DNA of 64,000 nt from Candidatus Yaniella excrementigallinarum (GCA_019113675.1 DXHA01000010.1:1-64000), one strand, 5' to 3'. Counted from the stretch's first letter, positions 1-9,640 are shown. The notes: generated by a model from the sequence alone, not told the origin. Made by a program: numbers and translations.

Positions 1-34
1 GTTGATGAAGATAACTGTGCGACAATACTGAGAT

Positions 35-727
35 GTGATGGAACAAGATTCAACAACTCCCGCTGCTACACGTCGTCAACGCATTATACGCGGGATCACT
101 ATTGTTACTGTAGTTGCGGTCCTTGTCGGTCTTGGGACCTGGGTAGCGTCCAGTTTTATCAAAAGTAGTGACGGCGTTACTCCCGCCGACAGTGAACTTA
201 CCGCAGCTCAGCATACAAGTTATTTGGTCCGGTCACTTCGGATTGCAGCTGCTTCGGATGCTAAACCGCATATTGAGTCAGTGTCAGACACTGTCGATGG
301 TTCCGATACATTGGAATGTGGCAGCAGGTTTTCTATTGGATTACAACACGCTGTGGGCCAATTTTATTCCATTGCATATCTGTCTACGGTTGCTGGCTCG
401 CGCTCTACCGACACGGAAAGTTGGAGCACCCAACAGTCCCAAGCTGATGATGGCGCTTTAGCATTACAACAGTTATTTCCAGACGAATGTTCGCCAAAAA
501 TACCGGTAACATTCGACCTGAACGACGCGATTCGGTTTTCTGACGAAATCAGTATCCGTCAAACACTGTTACTGTCTGACGAGCTTGTCGAAGAATGGTC
601 ACAACTGTATTTACTTGCTGAGACTGCCGAGCAGCGACAAATAGCGTTAGCTGGGCTGTGGCAAGTCCTGACCTGGGAGTCTTCTGCTTCCCCGGGTTAT
701 TCCCCGCTTACATTTAACCAATATTGA
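35..727 (+). CDS. hypothetical membrane-anchored exported protein
   Basis: Unrecognised protein of 230 residues. It has a short basic N-terminus, one hydrophobic segment at about residues 20-42 and a mostly polar remainder, so it is probably anchored by an uncleaved N-terminal helix with its bulk outside the cell. There is no lipobox. Two cysteines, C95 and C152, lie 57 residues apart. The two lipoproteins at 2647 and 3279 also carry two cysteines 54 and 57 residues apart after their lipid cysteine, so the three may share a disulfide-linked extracellular domain (inference). The start could be GTG at 35 or the next codon, ATG at 38. The gene converges on proS, with a strong hairpin between the stops. 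Confidence 0.75.
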   Translation: MMEQDSTTPAATRRQRIIRGITIVTVVAVLVGLGTWVASSFIKSSDGVTPADSELTAAQHTSYLVRSLRIAAASDAKPHIESVSDTVDGSDTLECGSRFSIGLQHAVGQFYSIAYLSTVAGSRSTDTESWSTQQSQADDGALALQQLFPDECSPKIPVTFDLNDAIRFSDEISIRQTLLLSDELVEEWSQLYLLAETAEQRQIALAGLWQVLTWESSASPGYSPLTFNQY

Positions 728-766
728 CGACGGTGGCCAACGCCGTGCCGCATTGGCCACCGTCGT
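727..766. terminator. bidirectional hairpin between convergent genes
   Basis: A perfect 14-bp stem (727-740 with 753-766) closes a 12-nt loop. It lies directly after the stop of the rightward exported-protein gene and ten bases before the stop of leftward proS. There is no long T-run on either side, so it may work as a transcript end or block rather than a textbook intrinsic terminator. Confidence 0.7.
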
Positions 767-775
767 GATCGTCTC

Positions 776-2602
776 TTAGTCGGCAAAGTCCTGATAGCTT
801 CGCACCAGATCTACAATATGATCGATAGCATCCTCGACCGGTATATCTTCTCTGGTGTTGGCCTGTCTGTCCTTTAGCTCCAATGTGCCTTTAGCTAACC
901 CACGACCAACAATAAGGTGCAGTGGAACACCGATCAGCTCAGCATCCGAGAATTTCACTCCCGCTTGAGCTTTACGGCGGTCATCATAGAGTACTTCAAC
1001 TCCAGCGGCCTCGAGTTTATTTGCTATATCTTCTGCGGTGTTGAAAATTTCCTCATCTTTGCCGGTGGCTACTATATGGACGTGCGCAGGTGCCACGTTC
1101 ATAGGCCAGATCAGGCCCTTGTCGTCGTGGTGAGCTTCGGCAAGTGCCGCTACTGCTCGAGATACCCCGATGCCATAAGAGCCCATTGTTACTACAACTT
1201 GTTTGCCATGTTCATCTAAGACTTTCAAATCAAGGGCCTCTGCATATTTCCGCCCCAACTGGAAAATGTGGCCCATTTCCATACCACGGCGGGTGGCTAG
1301 CGGACCTGACCCATCCGGAGCTGGGTCCCCATCGCGCACAGCAGTTGCTTCAATGACGCCGTCCCAAGTGAAGTCACGTCCGGCAATCAGGCCAAAAACG
1401 TGTTGTTGATCCACGTTAGCACCGGTAACCCAACTAGACCCTGGGACGATTCGAGGATCGACAAAAAACGGGATACCGGTTTTAGATTCGGTACCTAGTA
1501 TTTGGACAGCACTGCCATTTGTAAGCAATGTGGGGCCGATATATCCAGGTACAAGACCGGCATGACTAGCAATGTCCGCTTCGGTAGCCGGTTCAATCTC
1601 CGGCTCACCGGGTACGTCAAGGGCCTCGGCAATAGAAGCTTCGAGCCGTTTGATATCGACGTCACGGTCACCGGGTACAGCTACCACAAACAACTTACGC
1701 TCATCGCCATCAAGCACAGCTGTCAGTACCACACATTTTAGGGTCTCAGCTGCTTGCCAGTTACCCTCGGCTTTCGGGGCTAGCTTATTGGCAACGTCGA
1801 CTAGCGCAGCAATAGTGGTCGAGACCGGAGTGTCTTTCACCTCAGCAGGAGGCGCATCTGCATAATCGATAGCTTCTGGGACCACGGTCTCAACGGCTTC
1901 AACGTTGGCACGGTATCCACCGGGAGATTCGACAAATGTGTCTTCACCAGCAGGTGAGGGATGTAAAAATTCTTCTGAGCGAGACCCACCCATGGCGCCT
2001 GCCGTAGCACGAACTGCTACAACGTCTAGACCTAATCGTTGGAAGATCCGTATATAGGCTTGCCGATGTTTATCGTATGCTTCGTCAAGGCCTTCGTCGT
2101 CGACGGTAAATGAGTAGGAGTCTTTCATGATGAACTCCCGGACGCGTAGCAGTCCAGCCCGTGGACGGGCCTCGTCCCGGTATTTGGTTTGAATTTGGTA
2201 CAAATATACCGGTAAGTCTTTATACGATGAGAAGTGGTCTTTGACCAGTAACGTAAAAAGCTCTTCGTGTGTCGGTGCCAATAGAAAATCAGCACCAGAA
2301 CGGTCTTGGAGCCGGAAAATACCGTCGCCATAATCTTCCCATCGACCAGTAGCTTCATAGGGTTCTTTGGGCAAGAGCGCCGGGAAGTGAACTTCTTGTC
2401 CACCAATGGCGTTCATTTCTTCACGAACGATGGTTTCGACCTTATTTTTTACCCGTAAGCCCAGCGGTAACCAGGTGTATCCGCCCGGTGCCGCCCGGCG
2501 GATATAGCCAGCCCTAACTAACAGTTTATGGCTAGCGACTTCCGCATCGGCAGGATCGTCGCGCAAGGTGCGGAGGAATAAGGTAGACATGCGCAAAGGC
2601 AC
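776..2602 (-). CDS. proS: prolyl-tRNA synthetase (bacterial type)
   Basis: Class II aminoacyl-tRNA synthetase that charges tRNA-Pro in the cytoplasm. At 608 residues it matches the long bacterial form, with an editing-type insertion (about residues 225-405) between motifs 2 and 3 and an anticodon-binding domain at the C-terminus. The APTHEE element (about 109-114) and the motif 2 stretch around the RDEARPRAG residues (142-150) are clear. The GTG start at 2602 has a GGAG ribosome site about six bases upstream; an internal ATG at residue 5 is the alternative. It lies downstream of two lipoprotein genes with a 44-base gap, so it may be co-transcribed with them. The neighbourhood site-2 protease, GNAT, proS is usual in Actinobacteria. 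Confidence 0.97.
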   Translation of the reverse strand: MPLRMSTLFLRTLRDDPADAEVASHKLLVRAGYIRRAAPGGYTWLPLGLRVKNKVETIVREEMNAIGGQEVHFPALLPKEPYEATGRWEDYGDGIFRLQDRSGADFLLAPTHEELFTLLVKDHFSSYKDLPVYLYQIQTKYRDEARPRAGLLRVREFIMKDSYSFTVDDEGLDEAYDKHRQAYIRIFQRLGLDVVAVRATAGAMGGSRSEEFLHPSPAGEDTFVESPGGYRANVEAVETVVPEAIDYADAPPAEVKDTPVSTTIAALVDVANKLAPKAEGNWQAAETLKCVVLTAVLDGDERKLFVVAVPGDRDVDIKRLEASIAEALDVPGEPEIEPATEADIASHAGLVPGYIGPTLLTNGSAVQILGTESKTGIPFFVDPRIVPGSSWVTGANVDQQHVFGLIAGRDFTWDGVIEATAVRDGDPAPDGSGPLATRRGMEMGHIFQLGRKYAEALDLKVLDEHGKQVVVTMGSYGIGVSRAVAALAEAHHDDKGLIWPMNVAPAHVHIVATGKDEEIFNTAEDIANKLEAAGVEVLYDDRRKAQAGVKFSDAELIGVPLHLIVGRGLAKGTLELKDRQANTREDIPVEDAIDHIVDLVRSYQDFAD

Positions 2603-2646
2603 TCGGGACTCCGTTCGTCAACAGGATCTAGGGAACTGGAGATATT

Positions 2647-3282
2647 CTACCGCAGCATCTCATTCAACTGGTCGGTAAGTGTCAACGACAACGCAACATC
2701 CGATGGTGGAGTGGAAGACGAAGCTATCACTATGTTGTCATCGCGCACGATTACCACCAATGTAGACGCATCACTGTCGTCTGGCCGCTCAATATCGATT
2801 TCAAAAGCTTCATCCGTGTGGTGTGTCAGATTCTGAGTTTCGGAATCGACAGCTGAACAGGTTTCTAGCAACTCTTCGATATCTGTGGTGAAGGCTTTAG
2901 CTTCAGTATCGTCATTAAATTCAAAAGCTGACAACGATTCGTCTTGGTTTTCCTCACTATCATCCGCCGTTACCGAACCAAAGCCGGCTGCTTCCGGGTC
3001 GTGGTTGGCAAGTACCGGACAGTCATCGTCATTTTCGGTTTCGTCTGGTAAAAACAACTGGTTGAATGCTTTTAGCGCGTCGTTGCCGGTCGGTAGATCT
3101 TCTGGCGCAGGGTGCTGAAGCACTTGGGCGATATTTGAAGCTAAAGCTTCATCAGTCAGTGCAGTGGGAGACGTTGTCGGGTTATCCGTTGAGCTGGCCC
3201 TGGGCTGCGATGGTGCTGGCTGGTCTGTACATCCGGTCAAAATCAACGCCAAGATCAGGGCGAAGATAGGTATTTTTTTCAT
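2647..3282 (-). CDS. acidic lipoprotein, unknown function
   Basis: Secreted lipoprotein of 211 residues: basic start, hydrophobic core, lipobox LTGC with the lipidated cysteine at residue 18, then a Ser/Thr/Pro-rich linker and a strongly acidic domain. Two further cysteines, C88 and C142, could form a disulfide. The pattern (first Cys, a beta-rich stretch, then an F..A....LL..C segment) resembles the extracellular sensor-like domains of actinobacterial lipoproteins such as the PknH C-terminal type; this is a weak fold-level resemblance, not an identification. The start overlaps the stop of the upstream lipoprotein by four bases (ATGA), so the two are translationally coupled. Confidence 0.85.
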   Translation of the reverse strand: MKKIPIFALILALILTGCTDQPAPSQPRASSTDNPTTSPTALTDEALASNIAQVLQHPAPEDLPTGNDALKAFNQLFLPDETENDDDCPVLANHDPEAAGFGSVTADDSEENQDESLSAFEFNDDTEAKAFTTDIEELLETCSAVDSETQNLTHHTDEAFEIDIERPDDSDASTLVVIVRDDNIVIASSSTPPSDVALSLTLTDQLNEMLR

Positions 3283-4091
3283 CGTTGTTCCTGAACCGCT
3301 TCCCTAATTTCCGTCAGGGTCTCAGCGGCGGCATCTAGTCCATCATCGGGTTCTACTTGTATCCAGTAAACTTCAGTGTCAAAGCGGGCAATAACCGTTG
3401 CGGAGGTGACTGCGATGTTCTTAGCTTCGGGTTCTGGAACGTCATTTGGCGAAATGACATAGTCGGGTAAGGCACCTGAATCCGGGACGGCTGTATCATC
3501 AACTTTGAATTCTCCAGATAGCTCGCCGGCAGAAGTCAATACGAGGTCTTGGTCAGCGTTGAGTAAAGACTCCGACGCAGTGACATCATCTGAGTCGGTG
3601 AAAGTGTGCGCGGTATATTGCAGTGTGAGCGCGTTAGTATCGTCAATGGTTAAATCCACCGAAGAACAATCTGACCATGCCCGTGTGCGCTCGTTAAAGT
3701 ATTCGGTGGCTTGTTGAGCGGTTTCGAATCCGGCGGTGACCACAGTCTGGGCGGAATGGGAATCGTTAGATGTTTCAGAGACATAACCTATCGCGACGTC
3801 GTTGGTCGTGTAGAACTTTTCATCCACGGTACCTGCACACTCTTTCGGATTTGGTGAGTACTGAGACAGTGCGGCATCAGCCGTCTGTAAGGTTTCTACG
3901 GCCGGCACGCCGGTGGAGATGATTGTATCCTCAGGCATGACTGTTTTTATTGCTTGGTGATACAGCGTTTGTACTGGAACCTCAACTTCAGGTGGTGGCG
4001 TGACCACAACGGAAGACTCTTCACGCGGCTTTTCGGTACAGCCGGCGAATACCAGCGCACCCATGGCTATCAGCGCCAAGTATTTGCGCAT
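3279..4091 (-). CDS. lipoprotein, unknown function, paired with the next gene
   Basis: Secreted lipoprotein of 270 residues with a signal peptide ending in lipobox FAGC (Cys18). A proline/valine-rich linker follows, then a domain with C85 and C142 and a second acidic half containing a YWIQVEPDDG stretch. The cysteine spacing is close to that of the following gene and of the exported protein at 35-727, which suggests a small local family. It is coupled to the following gene by an ATGA overlap and lies 21 bases downstream of the GNAT gene, so it probably belongs to the same leftward transcript. I do not recognise a specific function. Confidence 0.85.
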   Translation of the reverse strand: MRKYLALIAMGALVFAGCTEKPREESSVVVTPPPEVEVPVQTLYHQAIKTVMPEDTIISTGVPAVETLQTADAALSQYSPNPKECAGTVDEKFYTTNDVAIGYVSETSNDSHSAQTVVTAGFETAQQATEYFNERTRAWSDCSSVDLTIDDTNALTLQYTAHTFTDSDDVTASESLLNADQDLVLTSAGELSGEFKVDDTAVPDSGALPDYVISPNDVPEPEAKNIAVTSATVIARFDTEVYWIQVEPDDGLDAAAETLTEIREAVQEQR

Positions 4092-4112
4092 GCGTCCTTC
4101 CTCAAACAGTAG

Positions 4113-5024
4113 TTAAAATAATACGGTAGCGAAGTGGTCAACGGTATCGAAGCCAACCCGTTGGTAAGTTCTGATCGCCGCGGTATTAAAATCATTAACG
4201 TAGAGAGACACCACCGGGGCCAGGGTAAGCGCATAATTGACGACGGCAGCCATTCCGGGGGCCGCGCGGCCTAGCCCACGAGATTCTGGCGGGATCCAAA
4301 CACCCTGAATTTGCACGGCACGGTCAGTAACAATGCCAAAATCTGCTTTGAATGTCACATTGCGCTGCCCCGGCTCGATCATGGTGTGGCCTCGGGCGAT
4401 AAGTTGGCGCACTCGGAGCCGGTACCCATTGGAGCCGTCGGCCACAGGTGAGTAACCAAGTTCCTCGGTGAACATCGCCACAGAAGCGGGTAGTACAGCG
4501 TCGTAGTCGGCTTCGATGGCCAGCCGAACACTGGGATTGGGCGTAATGGCTGCTTGGTCAGTTATGGTCATAAAAGGCTGGTCTTGGCGGACATCGCGAG
4601 CTGACTGAGGCCCATGCTGTAGTACTTCCCAGATACCCATCACCGCAGATTGTGGCCCGAATATTGAACCAAAATGCTCGTTCAATGCCGAAAGTGCTTG
4701 GCCAAAATACGCGCCGTGTTCGGTGTCATTGGTCACTGGCACTATATTAGCTCCTGCCCAGCAAGCAGCTACCAAGGTGCCGGGTTGATTCAGGTCAAAA
4801 ATGCCCAGAAAAATACCGCGGGCAAAGCCTCCGATGGGCCCGGCACGGCGGCCGGTATCCAAAATGGACTGTACATATGCGTTCGTGACTGGATCTTGCG
4901 CAACCAGCTGGCCCAGCGCGGTGGTGTCCGAATTTGCGAGAATTCGAACGGTGTCGCCGGTTGCCGCTGCCACAGCCTCTTCAGCGTCCAGCAGCCAGCG
5001 CAGGGTACGGGTCAGGTGCCGCAA
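4113..5024 (-). CDS. GNAT N-acetyltransferase with N-terminal DUF4081-like domain
   Basis: Acetyl-CoA-dependent N-acetyltransferase of 303 residues with unknown substrate. The N-terminal half resembles the DUF4081 domain often found in actinobacterial proteins next to the RIP protease. The C-terminal half is a GNAT fold: the acetyl-CoA loop is seen as PPESRGLGRAAPG, and a later LYVNDFNTAAIRTYQRVGF segment matches the usual motif B (Asn, then Ala..Y...GF). The TTG start at 5024 is preceded by a purine-rich AAAGAG. It follows the RIP protease gene by 14 bases. In many Actinobacteria ispG lies between these two genes; it is absent here. Confidence 0.9.
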   Translation of the reverse strand: MRHLTRTLRWLLDAEEAVAAATGDTVRILANSDTTALGQLVAQDPVTNAYVQSILDTGRRAGPIGGFARGIFLGIFDLNQPGTLVAACWAGANIVPVTNDTEHGAYFGQALSALNEHFGSIFGPQSAVMGIWEVLQHGPQSARDVRQDQPFMTITDQAAITPNPSVRLAIEADYDAVLPASVAMFTEELGYSPVADGSNGYRLRVRQLIARGHTMIEPGQRNVTFKADFGIVTDRAVQIQGVWIPPESRGLGRAAPGMAAVVNYALTLAPVVSLYVNDFNTAAIRTYQRVGFDTVDHFATVLF

Positions 5025-5038
5025 GGTTACTCTTTCGT

Positions 5039-6373
5039 TTAGAACAGTGTAATCGGTTTGATGATATCGGCGAGGATCAATAATACTCCCATAGTTAATA
5101 ATAGGCTGAAGACCACAATCGTGAGCGGGAACATTTTCGCAATATCAAACGGACCCGGGTCTGGTTTGCCTCGTAGTTTTGCCCAGCCACGACGGATCGC
5201 CTCCCATAGACCACCTAGAACATGGCCCCCATCAAGTGGGAGGAGTGGAATAAGGTTGAATACCATAAGGGCGACGTTGAGTCCTGCCAATAGTGATAAA
5301 AGCAGTGCGCCACGATCAGCAAGGGGAATATCTTGTTGTGCTGCAGCTTCGCCGGCAATGCGTCCAACGCCAACTACCGAAACCGGTCCAGTAGGGTCGC
5401 GTTCGGCATCGGTGACTAGTACTTTGGCTGTGTCCCAGAGTTTGGCTGGTAGCACCGTGATAATTGAAAACGTTCCAGAAATTTGGTCACCCAGCACACC
5501 GAAGGCTGCAGTTACCGGTTTGCGTTGGTTTTCCACCTGTGAGGACATCCCGATAAAGCCCACCGGTTTGGTGACTACTGTTCCAGTACTATCGGTTATT
5601 GGTTGATCGAAACGGTCCAATACGGGCCGTTCAGTACGTACCGGTGTGATTTGTGTTTCGTGGACTTCACCGTCGCGCAGATACGTGATGGCAGTTTCGG
5701 TATTTGCACGTCGTTGGATAATCGATGACAGTTCATCCCAGTCTGCAACTGGTTGATGGTTGAACTCTGTTATGACATCTCCTGGCCGCAACCCTGCTTC
5801 CCATGCCGGAGATGGTTGGTCATCGGGTTCGCATTCGGCATCTAGGCCAGCAGCATCAGTTGTTTCTGTCATACATTCAAAAACGTCGCTGACCTTGGTG
5901 GTGGGGGTGGCTACCCCAACTGAGGTGACCAGGATGGCGGTGATTACTAAGGCGATGATCAAGTTCATGAACGGGCCGCCGAGCATAATAATGATGCGTT
6001 TCCATACTGGCAAGGAAATGAAGGTTCTGCCCGTGTCATGTTCGGTCAGCTCGGCTGCGGCATCTTCACGTGCTTGTCGGGCTATGGTTTGAAAATATTG
6101 CCGCCGGGCTTTTGATGGTTGGTCCCCAGGTTTATTAGGCGGCAACATACCGATCATGGATACGAAACCACCTAATGGGACGGCTTTGATACCGTATTCG
6201 GTTTCGCCTTTTTTCTTGGACCATATGGTTTTGCCGAAACCGATCATGTATTGGGTTACCCGCACGTTAAAGAGTTTGGCCGGTACCAAATGGCCTATTT
6301 CGTGCAACGCTATGGATAGGGCAATCCCAACCACCATGATGAGAACGCCGGCTAGGGCAAAAACGAAAGTCAT
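5039..6373 (-). CDS. rseP: RIP metalloprotease, site-2 protease family (RseP/Rip1-like)
   Basis: Integral-membrane zinc protease of 444 residues that cleaves transmembrane substrates, typically anti-sigma factors, within the membrane. The zinc-binding HEIGH motif (H24, E25, H28) lies in the first transmembrane helix. A PDZ domain in the middle contains the AWEAGLRPGD ligand-binding loop, and the third metal ligand is in the C-terminal LLPLDGGH motif. At least four hydrophobic segments are visible. An AGGA lies five bases before the ATG. It begins seven bases after the stop of the DivIVA-repeat gene. In related genomes dxr normally precedes this gene; it is missing here. Confidence 0.95.
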   Translation of the reverse strand: MTFVFALAGVLIMVVGIALSIALHEIGHLVPAKLFNVRVTQYMIGFGKTIWSKKKGETEYGIKAVPLGGFVSMIGMLPPNKPGDQPSKARRQYFQTIARQAREDAAAELTEHDTGRTFISLPVWKRIIIMLGGPFMNLIIALVITAILVTSVGVATPTTKVSDVFECMTETTDAAGLDAECEPDDQPSPAWEAGLRPGDVITEFNHQPVADWDELSSIIQRRANTETAITYLRDGEVHETQITPVRTERPVLDRFDQPITDSTGTVVTKPVGFIGMSSQVENQRKPVTAAFGVLGDQISGTFSIITVLPAKLWDTAKVLVTDAERDPTGPVSVVGVGRIAGEAAAQQDIPLADRGALLLSLLAGLNVALMVFNLIPLLPLDGGHVLGGLWEAIRRGWAKLRGKPDPGPFDIAKMFPLTIVVFSLLLTMGVLLILADIIKPITLF

Positions 6374-6380
6374 GGGAGTC

Positions 6381-6944
6381 CTAGTCGAGCACGACGAGCA
6401 GTTCGATGACGGCCTGCAAGAATGCGTCTACTTGTGCCTCATCGTAGCCATGGGGTCCTTTTTGTCCGCTGAATGTCACGTTGCGGACATCTTGGAGACG
6501 GACATGGTCTTCGTCTTGAAGATGACTATTAATTCGGGCCATGCAGACGTCAACTTCATCCATGTCATAGCCTGGTACTCCGGTGGCTGCTGGCCGAAAT
6601 TTCTCGTGGCGTGGACGCTCCAGGCGGCCCATTAACTCTTCTAAATGACTGATGAGCTTCAGGTCCCAGGTCTGTTGACCGTGGGTAGCGATATATTCAT
6701 CCCGTTCTGCTTTACGTAGTGCGTCTTCAAGGCGTTCCAACACTTCGTCTACCTGGTCGGTGCGGTAACCTCCACGTACTAGGTCGAAGGTTTTTGCCTG
6801 AACAATATCAGCGCTGATGCCGGTGTCAGTTTCGTACGCTTGACGTGCGGCAGCGATAAATTCATCAACTTGCGCGTTGTGATATCCATAGTCGCGTTTT
6901 GCGACGCTATTAAACGGTGAGGTCGTGTGAGTCTTCGATGACAC
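6381..6944 (-). CDS. DivIVA-repeat domain protein
   Basis: Cytoplasmic protein of 187 residues built from four copies of the short DivIVA-domain motif, F..V....GY....VD.F/V followed by a helix: roughly residues 9-32, 50-77, 114-143 and 153-183. The repeats resemble the membrane-curvature-sensing N-terminal domain of DivIVA/Wag31, but the long coiled coil of true DivIVA is missing, so this is not the polar-growth protein itself. Its role is unknown. The GTG start at 6944 has an AAGGAAG about five bases upstream. It lies between cdsA and the RIP protease, a position commonly taken by such proteins in Micrococcales, although rlmN and dxr usually also lie here. Confidence 0.9.
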   Translation of the reverse strand: MSSKTHTTSPFNSVAKRDYGYHNAQVDEFIAAARQAYETDTGISADIVQAKTFDLVRGGYRTDQVDEVLERLEDALRKAERDEYIATHGQQTWDLKLISHLEELMGRLERPRHEKFRPAATGVPGYDMDEVDVCMARINSHLQDEDHVRLQDVRNVTFSGQKGPHGYDEAQVDAFLQAVIELLVVLD

Positions 6945-6961
6945 AGTGCTTCCTTTGACGT

Positions 6962-8146
6962 TTAGCCCATGATTAGTGGCAGTACGACCACAAAGAGGGT
7001 GTAGCCTACGGGGATGGCGAATACGATCGAGTCTAGCCGGTCCATTACACCGCCGTGTCCCGGCAGGGTGTTGCCCATATCCTTGACATTAAAGTCACGT
7101 TTTACCATCGAGGCAGCAAAATCTCCGGCAGTCGCAGCCAGCATGACAACGGTTCCAATAATGATGCCGACCCACCAGTCATACTCAAGTTTGTAGTGGG
7201 TTACCACCACCGAGACAATAATGGCTCCCAATAATGACCCGAAGAAACCTTCCCAGGATTTCTTTGGTGAAATTTTAGGGGCCATCCGATGCTTACCAAG
7301 CGTGGCGCCAACGATATATCCGAAGGTATCTGAGGCTACTATGCCTAAAACGGTGATTACTACAAGCCAGGCACCGTCTTCAACGTGCAACAGCGTGATA
7401 CCAAAAGAGAGGAAAAACGGTAACCACAAGATCGCCAGTATGGTGGTTGCCATAGACGAAACCGGTTTATCAGGCTCGCCAACTGCCGTCCAAAATACAG
7501 TCAATAAAATACTGCCAAATAAGGCAAATACCATCGCGTCGACGCCGCCGAACCACGCAGCAACAGGAATACCTAACCCAGCGACCCAGGCGGGTGTTAA
7601 GGCCAGATAAATATTTTTAGTTTTGACAACTTGTGCCAGTTCCCAAATACCCAGGGGAACCAGCACAGCAATAAATATGGCTAGTACGATGGGGTAGAAA
7701 AATATACCGACGACGGCTGATCCGAGCAAAATAAGGCCTACAAGAATAGCCGCCGGAAGGTTTCGCCCAGCCCGCGGTTCCGGCTGAGTGGCCTCTTGGG
7801 CGGGCTGTGGCTCGGGAGTATGAACGGGCTGTTCATCAATCTGTGTGACCGTTAGAACAGTAGTTTCTTCGGGGTCCAGATCAGAAGCAGGATCAGACCC
7901 AAAATCCAGGTCTTCAGTTGCGCTATTTTCTCCATCATACGGTGTTGACTCGGGTTGCAACTGCTGGCTTTTTTGGCGCGCGGTTTTTCTGGCAAGCACC
8001 TTTTCCTGGGCGGCTTCAAGCGCCCGCCGTTCGCGCCGAGTTTGGGGCACGATCATGCCGGTATCGGGATCACGGACAGGATCGGGGAAACCCTCCAGCT
8101 GTTCAATTACCGGTAACTTTTCGGATTCTGGGTCTGATTTGGACAT
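6962..8146 (-). CDS. cdsA: phosphatidate cytidylyltransferase
   Basis: Makes CDP-diacylglycerol from phosphatidic acid and CTP at the membrane, the precursor of phosphatidylglycerol, cardiolipin and phosphatidylinositol. The C-terminal CDS signature is complete: KRDFNVKDMG, then LPGHGGVMDRLD, with the earlier KKSWEGFFGS helix. About eight membrane segments fill the second part. The first 130 or so residues are a hydrophilic, acidic, Glu/Pro-rich extension beyond the conserved core, common in Micrococcales. Its product could feed the CDP-alcohol phosphatidyltransferase at 15180. It follows frr by 20 bases and leads into the DivIVA-repeat gene. Confidence 0.95.
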   Translation of the reverse strand: MSKSDPESEKLPVIEQLEGFPDPVRDPDTGMIVPQTRRERRALEAAQEKVLARKTARQKSQQLQPESTPYDGENSATEDLDFGSDPASDLDPEETTVLTVTQIDEQPVHTPEPQPAQEATQPEPRAGRNLPAAILVGLILLGSAVVGIFFYPIVLAIFIAVLVPLGIWELAQVVKTKNIYLALTPAWVAGLGIPVAAWFGGVDAMVFALFGSILLTVFWTAVGEPDKPVSSMATTILAILWLPFFLSFGITLLHVEDGAWLVVITVLGIVASDTFGYIVGATLGKHRMAPKISPKKSWEGFFGSLLGAIIVSVVVTHYKLEYDWWVGIIIGTVVMLAATAGDFAASMVKRDFNVKDMGNTLPGHGGVMDRLDSIVFAIPVGYTLFVVVLPLIMG

Positions 8147-8166
8147 GTGAGCTTAGGCTGCGACGC

Positions 8167-8724
8167 CTAGACCTCCAGGAGTTCGTCTTCTTTGTTTTTC
8201 GCCATTTCGTCGATCTGATCAACGTATTTGCGCGTCAGTTCGTCAAGTTCTTTTTCTGCCCGATGGCCTTCGTCCTTGCCGATATCTCCGTCATCTACCA
8301 TTTTGTCGATGGTTTCTTTAGCGTTACGTCGCGAGTTTCGTACCGACACGCGGTGATCTTCGGCCTTAGATTTAATCAGTTTGACGTATTCTTGACGACG
8401 CTCCTTGGTCAGTTCTGGCATGACCACCCGGATCACTTTGCCATCATTGGACGGGTTGGCACCAATTTCCGAAGACGACAAGGCAATTTCGATATCACGT
8501 AATGCGTTGATATCAAATGGTGAGATCAAAATGGTACGGGCATCTTGGACGGCAAACGACGCCAGTTGCTGCAGTGGAGTTGGGCTGCCGTAGTAGTCGA
8601 CCAATACTTTTGCGTATAGTCCAGGGTTAGCGCGCCCGGTCCGAACAGCCGCGAAATCTTCACGGGTAGCCTCTAGCGTGCGTTCCATCGCCTTTTTGGC
8701 GTCTGATAATGCAGATGTGGTCAC
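8167..8724 (-). CDS. frr: ribosome recycling factor
   Basis: Splits post-termination ribosomes together with EF-G. At 185 residues it has the standard length. The conserved RTGRANP loop (about residues 28-34), the P-x-P-L-Q-Q-L-A element and the VRNSRRNA helix are all present. The GTG start at 8724 is supported by an AAGGAG about five bases upstream. The order pyrH, frr, cdsA is conserved in most bacteria. Confidence 0.98.
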   Translation of the reverse strand: MTTSALSDAKKAMERTLEATREDFAAVRTGRANPGLYAKVLVDYYGSPTPLQQLASFAVQDARTILISPFDINALRDIEIALSSSEIGANPSNDGKVIRVVMPELTKERRQEYVKLIKSKAEDHRVSVRNSRRNAKETIDKMVDDGDIGKDEGHRAEKELDELTRKYVDQIDEMAKNKEDELLEV

Positions 8725-8788
8725 AGTTTCTCCTTATATAAAATCTTGGGTGTGCAACTAAGTCTAAAACAGACACGGGGACGTGTTA

Positions 8789-9565
8789 TTAGGGGGTGAC
8801 AACTGTGCCACTGGAATCACCTAGTAATGCGCTGGTTACGTTGCCGTCGCCTTCCATACCGAATACCAACATATCTAAGTGATTGTCTTTACACATCGTC
8901 ATTGCCGTAAGGTCCATGACGCGAATATTTTTTACGATTGCCTCGTCATAAGTAAGATGTGTAAATTTTTGGGCAGCGTTATCCAGTTTTGGATCCGATG
9001 TGTAGACACCATCCACTCCAGATTTTGCCATGAGTACCTGGTCAGCTCGAATTTCTAAAGCTCGTTGTGCCGCCACGGTGTCTGTGGAGAAGTATGGGAG
9101 TCCAGTTCCGGCGCCAAAAATGACCACACGATTTTTTTCCATATGGCGAATGGCACGCTGTGGAATGTAGGGTTCGGCGACTTGTGACATGTGAATAGCC
9201 GACTGCACACGTGTGTCCACGCCCGCCTGCATAAGAAAATCTTGTAATGCTAAAGCATTCATGACAGTGCCTAGCATACCCATGTAATCAGCTCGGCGAC
9301 GGTCCATACCATTGTTGGATAGTTCGGCTCCGCGGAAGAAATTGCCACCACCGACAACGATCGAGATTTCGACTTTGCCGGCTGCCTCAGCAATTTGCTG
9401 GGCTACTGAACGTACGGTATCTGGATCGATCCCGATGGAGCCGCCACCAAAGACTTCACCGGAAAGTTTGAGTAGTACTCGACGACGGGTGAAGCCATCG
9501 AGCTGTGAATTTCTTGGGCCGTCTTGTAATCCGCCTGGAATGTTTATGGCTGGAGTGTCTGACAA
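8789..9565 (-). CDS. pyrH: UMP kinase
   Basis: Phosphorylates UMP to UDP in pyrimidine nucleotide synthesis. It has the bacterial amino-acid-kinase fold (258 residues): [11 protein letters not shown] at the N-terminus, the [11 protein letters not shown] glycine loop, and the [20 protein letters not shown] nucleotide region. The TTG start at 9565 is preceded by GGAG seven bases upstream. A strong terminator lies between tsf and pyrH, so pyrH-frr-cdsA probably needs its own promoter or depends on read-through. Confidence 0.97.
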   Translation of the reverse strand: MSDTPAINIPGGLQDGPRNSQLDGFTRRRVLLKLSGEVFGGGSIGIDPDTVRSVAQQIAEAAGKVEISIVVGGGNFFRGAELSNNGMDRRRADYMGMLGTVMNALALQDFLMQAGVDTRVQSAIHMSQVAEPYIPQRAIRHMEKNRVVIFGAGTGLPYFSTDTVAAQRALEIRADQVLMAKSGVDGVYTSDPKLDNAAQKFTHLTYDEAIVKNIRVMDLTAMTMCKDNHLDMLVFGMEGDGNVTSALLGDSSGTVVTP

Positions 9566-9603
9566 GTCAATGCTCCTGGTTGTGCTGATGGGACGCGGGG
9601 CAT

Positions 9604-9640
9604 AAAAATGGGGTGATCACCGTTTGTGGTGATCACCCCC
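9604..9640 (-). terminator. rho-independent terminator after tsf
   Basis: A perfect 12-bp stem (9610-9621 with 9628-9639) around a six-base loop. On the minus strand it is followed by ATTTTTA, which gives the T-run. It ends the leftward rpsB-tsf transcript about 70 bases after the tsf stop. Confidence 0.9.

Noticed and set aside
5058-5606. 182-residue rightward open frame antisense to the RIP protease
   Set aside because: The opposite strand encodes the conserved C-terminal half of the protease. The antisense frame shows no recognisable motif.
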